This document shows, in pieces, positions 7,125 to 9,940 of a stretch of DNA of 9,940 nt (within the stretch, counting starts at the first letter, position 1; each line of letters starts with the position of its first letter). The notes below the pieces were generated by a model. The model worked only from the letters and a program-made list of their open reading frames with translations. It was not told the origin of the DNA and searched no databases. Position numbers and translations under genes: made by a program. Location of the stretch: assembly GCA_016839955.1 (NCBI GenBank), contig JAEOTI010000463.1, positions 1 through 9,940 of the forward strand, given 5' to 3'. This DNA is from Candidatus Hodarchaeota archaeon (GTDB taxonomy: Archaea > Asgardarchaeota > Heimdallarchaeia > Hodarchaeales > YT1-057).

Positions 7125-7541
7125 TTATGACCCTCCTGTTAGCAAATCTCTCAATCCTTGAACAGACACAATTTGAAGCTCTTCTCCAATTTGTTGAAGA
7201 GGCTGCAATAAAGTTTGAACTGTAGAACGAATCAATGTAAAAATAGTTTGAAATGAAGTCCCTGAATAAAAAAAAGAAGGATCAATTAGCGCACGCCATG
7301 CAGGTTCAAAAATTACTTTTATAAAAATGTCCAATCCTCCTCCAATAAACACTATAACCAAAACCATCCCCCAATACCAAATAATTTCCACTCCTTTAAA
7401 TGTCCAATACCAAGCAAAGCCAAATATTGTTTGTTGAACTGCTGAAGACGAGCCTGCTGGAAGATAAAAAACTGCTAATCCAATTGAAATTAAATACAAA
7501 AAAACAACAAAACCTAATGCCCAAATAAAACTTTTGACCAC
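7125..7541 (-). CDS. Small membrane protein, unknown function
   Basis: 138 residues from GTG 7541. The frame stays open upstream to a GTG at 7580. I prefer 7541 because CAGGAG sits 6 bases before it, while the sequence before 7580 has no ribosome binding site; the longer form would add 13 residues. Membrane segments lie at about 4-27 and 51-77, with an aromatic loop between (FAWYWTFKG...WYW). After IDPSFF (86-91) the C-terminus becomes polar and amphipathic, rich in Gln and Leu (about 97-135). The next gene starts 3 bases after the stop. No family recognised. Confidence 0.76.
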   Translation of the reverse strand: MVKSFIWALGFVVFLYLISIGLAVFYLPAGSSSAVQQTIFGFAWYWTFKGVEIIWYWGMVLVIVFIGGGLDIFIKVIFEPAWRALIDPSFFYSGTSFQTIFTLIRSTVQTLLQPLQQIGEELQIVSVQGLRDLLTGGS

Positions 7542-7547
7542 CCGATT

Positions 7548-7552
7548 CTCCT
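7548..7552 (-). promoter_or_regulatory. Shine-Dalgarno supporting the internal GTG start at 7541
   Basis: On the minus strand this reads AGGAG, spaced 6 bases from GTG 7541. It decides between this start and the longer GTG at 7580. Confidence 0.65.
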
Positions 7553-7580
7553 GATGAAAGAAAGCCACATTTAAAACCAC

Positions 7581-8009
7581 TTAACCAAGGATATCGATTT
7601 TAAACGTTTCAATAGCTTCTAACAACATTGTAACCAAAGGTTGAACATCTACATCTGTCCACCACCACCGAGCACCTGCAAAAGGATTTGACAAATAATC
7701 TGCCATCAACCGAAACGTAATAAAATTAATTATTCCAATAATAAAACCAAAAACCCACTCTAAAAACGGTAAAATAACATTAGGCATAAGAAGATTTGCA
7801 AAAAATTGAAACGTAATTAAAGAAGCTATTGGAAGTCCAAAAATCTCTAACATCAAGAGATAATAGGCTAAAGTAAAAAAAAGTTCTCCAGGTGCACCAA
7901 TAATCTTTGCTAATAGAAACGTTACAAAAACTACAATCATAGTCCATAAATAAGTCCATGCTATTTTTCCTATAAACGATTGAGGAATTTTTCCTAAGAC
8001 CATTGCCAT
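7581..8009 (-). CDS. Small multi-pass membrane protein, first gene of the membrane-protein/ATPase operon
   Basis: 142 residues with hydrophobic segments at about 16-38, 42-72 (long, perhaps two helices broken at the Gly-Leu-Pro of 58-60) and 78-100. A short SNPF turn, a WWW cluster (115-117) and an amphipathic C-terminal helix follow. The start is ATG 8009, with GGTGAG ending 5 bases upstream (GGTGA core spaced 6 bases). A second ATG at residue 3 would change little. It is the first gene after the terminator of the surface-protein gene, so it needs either read-through or its own promoter. No family recognised. Confidence 0.77.
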   Translation of the reverse strand: MAMVLGKIPQSFIGKIAWTYLWTMIVVFVTFLLAKIIGAPGELFFTLAYYLLMLEIFGLPIASLITFQFFANLLMPNVILPFLEWVFGFIIGIINFITFRLMADYLSNPFAGARWWWTDVDVQPLVTMLLEAIETFKIDILG

Positions 8010-8106
8010 TTTTTCTCACCAATTTACTTAATTTATCAATTTTTCAACAAGAATGCTTTCAGCTAACCTAGCCACAACTAAGCAAGTCTGACATACAGTT
8101 GAATAG
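8010..8106. other. Intergenic region between terminator and operon
   Basis: About 100 bases between the T15 tract and the first operon gene. It contains the GGTGAG ribosome binding site at 8015-8020 (minus strand). An AT-rich stretch at about 8026-8050 could hold a weak TATA-like element (TTGATAAAT or TTGAAAAAT), but neither matches the archaeal consensus well. No reading frame or strong hairpin seen. Confidence 0.4.
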
Positions 8107-8159
8107 AAAAAAAAAAAAAAAGAAAGATCCATTAAAAGAACGAACCTTTATCTTTCTTT
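8107..8159 (-). terminator. Hairpin plus T15 transcription terminator of the surface-protein gene
   Basis: In the minus-strand transcript, AAAGAAAGAT (8159-8150) pairs perfectly with ATCTTTCTTT (8128-8119) across a 21-base loop. It is followed directly by the rest of a run of 15 T (8121-8107). The 5' arm lies inside the coding sequence for the basic tail (Lys-Lys-Asp), and the stop codon lies in the loop. The stem is weak (mostly A-U), so the U-tract, which suffices for archaeal RNA polymerase, is probably the main signal. Confidence 0.75.
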
Positions 8160-9763
8160 CGTTTCAGGAGAAAAAGAGATGAACCACCAAGAGCAATGAC
8201 AACCACAATTACAATGACAATCAAAATTAATGTATCATCTGTAGTGGTTACTCCTGCACCACCTGTGCCTGAAGGAGTAGCTTTACGAGTATAAAACTCC
8301 ATGTAACACGTTTGTTCAGCGCCAGTTGTGGTAGAAGGATCTGGAAAATCATACGATACCTCTGTATCATCTGAAGTCACATCCCAAGCGTCATCAAAAA
8401 CAGACTTTTGATCTAGACCAGCTGCTTTGAAAACAACCAATTGATCCTCAAACGTTTGATAAGTCCCAGGTAAATCCTCATCATTCAAAGTAACATTAAA
8501 TTGCACATTTGTCCAACTGAAATAATCCGTAGCTGTCCCTACAAAATCGTTTAATCCTGTAGTGAGAAATTTCATATCTAAATAAGTCTTATAATAACTT
8601 CCAGATACAACTGAACCTTTGGTAAACGTTGTTGGAGGACAAGAAAACTCACCAGTAATTTGAAGCTTCCGAAACTTGACAAGTGGGGTAAAACCAGTTT
8701 CTAAATCAAAACTTAATGGCATTGTATTATCATAGGACTCTGTGGCACCTTCCGTTACTTTAGTGGCGAGAAAATCGGTATCATCCCAAATAAACGTGCT
8801 AAAAACTGCTGTAGCGTCAATATCAAAATCTTTGTCCTCATCACTGCGATCCGATAAAGCTGGTTTTTGAGTCAGAACTGCCATATTATAAACCGATATA
8901 GTATGAAGCTTATCAGCTCCACCAAAAACTGTTATTTTACCTGATTTAAGACCTTGAAGATCAGGAGAATCTCCTGCATCGCCATCTATAATCTCATTCA
9001 CAGGGAGAAAACCAGAAATCGAAGTATAATTCGCGTCATAATAATTAAGAGTAGCTGCATTCTCTCCTGTAGAATCTAGGTCAGTCCAACCAGTAGTCCC
9101 TGCTTTTTGCCAATAACGAACACGAATAGTATAATCTGAACCTGTAGTAGCAAAAGTGAAAGCGATTTCACCATAAGCAGTGGCATCGCTAGCATTAATA
9201 TGATACCGACCACTAAAGAAAAATGTTGCGCTCGTATCAATTAAGGGATAATGAGATTTATCTGTAGGATCTGCATAATCCCCATCATTATTAGAATCCC
9301 AATAATAATCTGATAACCAATAAACATTACCACTAGTATCATTCGTTTTAGCTGCTCCCGTTCCAATTGTAGATTTAGAAGCTGTAGAAAATTCTGTTTC
9401 AATTGATTGCACTTTAGCTGCATCATAAACCCCTGCATTAAACGTATTATTCAAAAAAGTAGTAGAAATAATATTATCATCGAAATAGGGATCTGATTCA
9501 ACTATTGTCGCACCATTAGCAAAATTTACAGAAGCATAATCTTTTTCTGCTGTTAACCCTGCTATAAAACTCATATCTATTTTCCCATCACTCCCAATCA
9601 AATAATCCTGCAACGAATAATCTTCAGAATAAGCATTCAGCGTAGAAGTTTGAAACCAAAATTCAGGAGTAAGAGGAAGCTCATTTGTTGCCCCCTGAAC
9701 AGGAGCAAATATTAATCCACAAAGTATTAACAATGTGGATACTACCAATAATTTTCTTTTCAT
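8132..9763 (-). CDS. Secreted surface/spike-like protein with C-terminal membrane anchor, unknown function
   Basis: 543 residues from ATG 9763. Residues 1-24 are a signal peptide (MKRK, hydrophobic core, APVQGA cleavage region). The body (25-505) is beta-rich, high in Thr, Ser, Asp and Tyr and low in Lys, as in exported archaeal proteins. It has at least five sequons (N105-N-T, N141-D-T, N190-A-S, N245-Y-T, N423-V-T), two cysteines (375 and 486) that could bond, and a Ca-binding-like loop at 156-168 (DSNNDGDYADPTD). A flexible TPSGTGGAG linker leads to one membrane helix (about 510-533) and a basic cytoplasmic KRKKDKGSFF. The frame extends to TTG 9802, but that start has no ribosome binding site, whereas GGTGA lies 8 bases before ATG 9763 and places the signal peptide normally. 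It has its own promoter and terminator, suggesting high, separately tuned expression, as for a major surface or spike protein. No named family recognised. Confidence 0.85.
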   Translation of the reverse strand: MKRKLLVVSTLLILCGLIFAPVQGATNELPLTPEFWFQTSTLNAYSEDYSLQDYLIGSDGKIDMSFIAGLTAEKDYASVNFANGATIVESDPYFDDNIISTTFLNNTFNAGVYDAAKVQSIETEFSTASKSTIGTGAAKTNDTSGNVYWLSDYYWDSNNDGDYADPTDKSHYPLIDTSATFFFSGRYHINASDATAYGEIAFTFATTGSDYTIRVRYWQKAGTTGWTDLDSTGENAATLNYYDANYTSISGFLPVNEIIDGDAGDSPDLQGLKSGKITVFGGADKLHTISVYNMAVLTQKPALSDRSDEDKDFDIDATAVFSTFIWDDTDFLATKVTEGATESYDNTMPLSFDLETGFTPLVKFRKLQITGEFSCPPTTFTKGSVVSGSYYKTYLDMKFLTTGLNDFVGTATDYFSWTNVQFNVTLNDEDLPGTYQTFEDQLVVFKAAGLDQKSVFDDAWDVTSDDTEVSYDFPDPSTTTGAEQTCYMEFYTRKATPSGTGGAGVTTTDDTLILIVIVIVVVIALGGSSLFLLKRKKDKGSFF

Positions 9764-9771
9764 TCTTGCTT

Positions 9772-9776
9772 TCACC
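9772..9776 (-). promoter_or_regulatory. Shine-Dalgarno supporting the ATG 9763 start
   Basis: The minus strand reads GGGTGA, with the GGTGA core 8 bases before ATG 9763. It decides against the longer TTG 9802 start, which lacks any such site. Confidence 0.65.
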
Positions 9777-9828
9777 CATAGAAATTTACTAGATTTTTTC
9801 AAACTATGGGGAGCTATCTTTAAACTAG

Positions 9829-9836
9829 TATTTAAA
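9829..9836 (-). promoter_or_regulatory. Archaeal TATA box of the surface-protein gene
   Basis: The minus strand reads TTTAAATA, an exact match to the archaeal TTTAWATA consensus. Transcription would begin about 25 bases downstream, near 9805, giving a leader of about 40 bases before ATG 9763, with room for the GGTGA ribosome site. No clear purine-rich BRE is seen directly upstream. Confidence 0.65.
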
Positions 9837-9940
9837 GAATACTACATTATTTTTATTGTTTTCATTATTTCTAATAAAAGCATTAAAACCATTGAATACT
9901 CTCATGCTTTAAAAAAATTAACCATAAATTTTAAGGAGTC
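9837..9940. other. Non-coding right edge, possible start of a divergent gene
   Basis: AT-rich with no credible reading frame on either strand. On the plus strand AAGGAG (9933-9938) at the very end could be a Shine-Dalgarno for a plus-strand gene starting just outside the window. TTTAAAAA at about 9908-9915 is a poor TATA candidate for it. Confidence 0.25.

Noticed and set aside
7780..8022. 80-codon minus-strand frame overlapping the first operon gene
   Set aside because: It is out of frame with a good membrane-protein gene that has a GGTGAG site, and its composition is biased and unpatterned.
8107..8121. A15 run as a sequencing or assembly artefact
   Set aside because: It is intergenic, sits exactly where a terminator is expected and is backed by a 10-bp inverted repeat, so a real U-tract is more likely; its exact length may still be uncertain.
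9763..9802. TTG 9802 as the start of the surface protein
   Set aside because: There is no Shine-Dalgarno before it, and the extra residues would displace the signal peptide; ATG 9763 with GGTGA is better.
9838..9901. Repeated GAATACT (9838-9844 and 9895-9901) as a possible operator
   Set aside because: Seven bases in AT-rich DNA is easily chance, and no symmetry or further copies are seen.
1..9940. tRNA, rRNA, CRISPR arrays, insertion sequences
   Set aside because: No cloverleaf, conserved rRNA stretch, regularly spaced short repeats, transposase motif or terminal inverted repeats were found by reading either strand.

Overview
The window is AT-rich, and all coding capacity that can be supported lies on the minus strand, so transcription runs from high to low coordinates. 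The start of the block has an archaeal-style TATA box (TTTAAATA). There are Shine-Dalgarno (SD) starts, several GTG starts, and a U-tract terminator. Secreted or surface proteins are rich in Asn-X-Ser/Thr sequons and one carries a C-terminal membrane anchor. Together this points to an archaeon or an archaeal mobile element or virus. The style would fit an uncultured, low-GC lineage such as an Asgard-type archaeon, but no marker gene fixes the lineage. I saw no tRNA, rRNA, CRISPR array, insertion sequence or replication gene.

Layout in the direction of transcription. (1) 9763-8132: a secreted, single-anchor surface protein with its own TATA promoter, closed by a hairpin plus T15 terminator just after the stop. 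(2) 8009-6238: four small, very hydrophobic membrane proteins (142, 138, 216 and 76 residues). A fifth (111 residues, 6241-5906) overlaps the fourth by GTGA. (3) 5909-4284: a 541-residue protein with six likely membrane segments, a glycosylatable ectodomain and a cytoplasmic coiled-coil tail. (4) 4344-3498: two small soluble proteins with acidic C-terminal tails. (5) 3511-2480: a P-loop ATPase with a C-terminal helix-turn-helix-like segment. (6) 2483 to beyond base 1: a very large secreted protein with a complete six-bladed NHL beta-propeller, a carbohydrate-binding-like jelly-roll and the beginning of another beta domain. It is open to the left edge, so at least 827 residues are present.

From 8009 to the left edge the junctions are ATGA or GTGA overlaps, longer overlaps (14 and 61 bases) or gaps of at most 39 bases. 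This is almost certainly one operon of ten genes. My reading is that it encodes a cell-envelope-spanning machine: a set of integral membrane proteins, a cytoplasmic ATPase with small acidic partners, and a large external adhesin. The surface protein is supplied from a separate upstream unit. The mix (spike-like anchored protein, tiny membrane proteins, one P-loop ATPase with no conventional capsid or portal, and a giant adhesin) resembles the morphogenesis block of a membrane-enveloped or spindle-shaped archaeal virus. A DNA-transfer or secretion apparatus of an integrated element is the main alternative. None of the small proteins is recognisable by eye as a named family, so the system is a good candidate for something undescribed.
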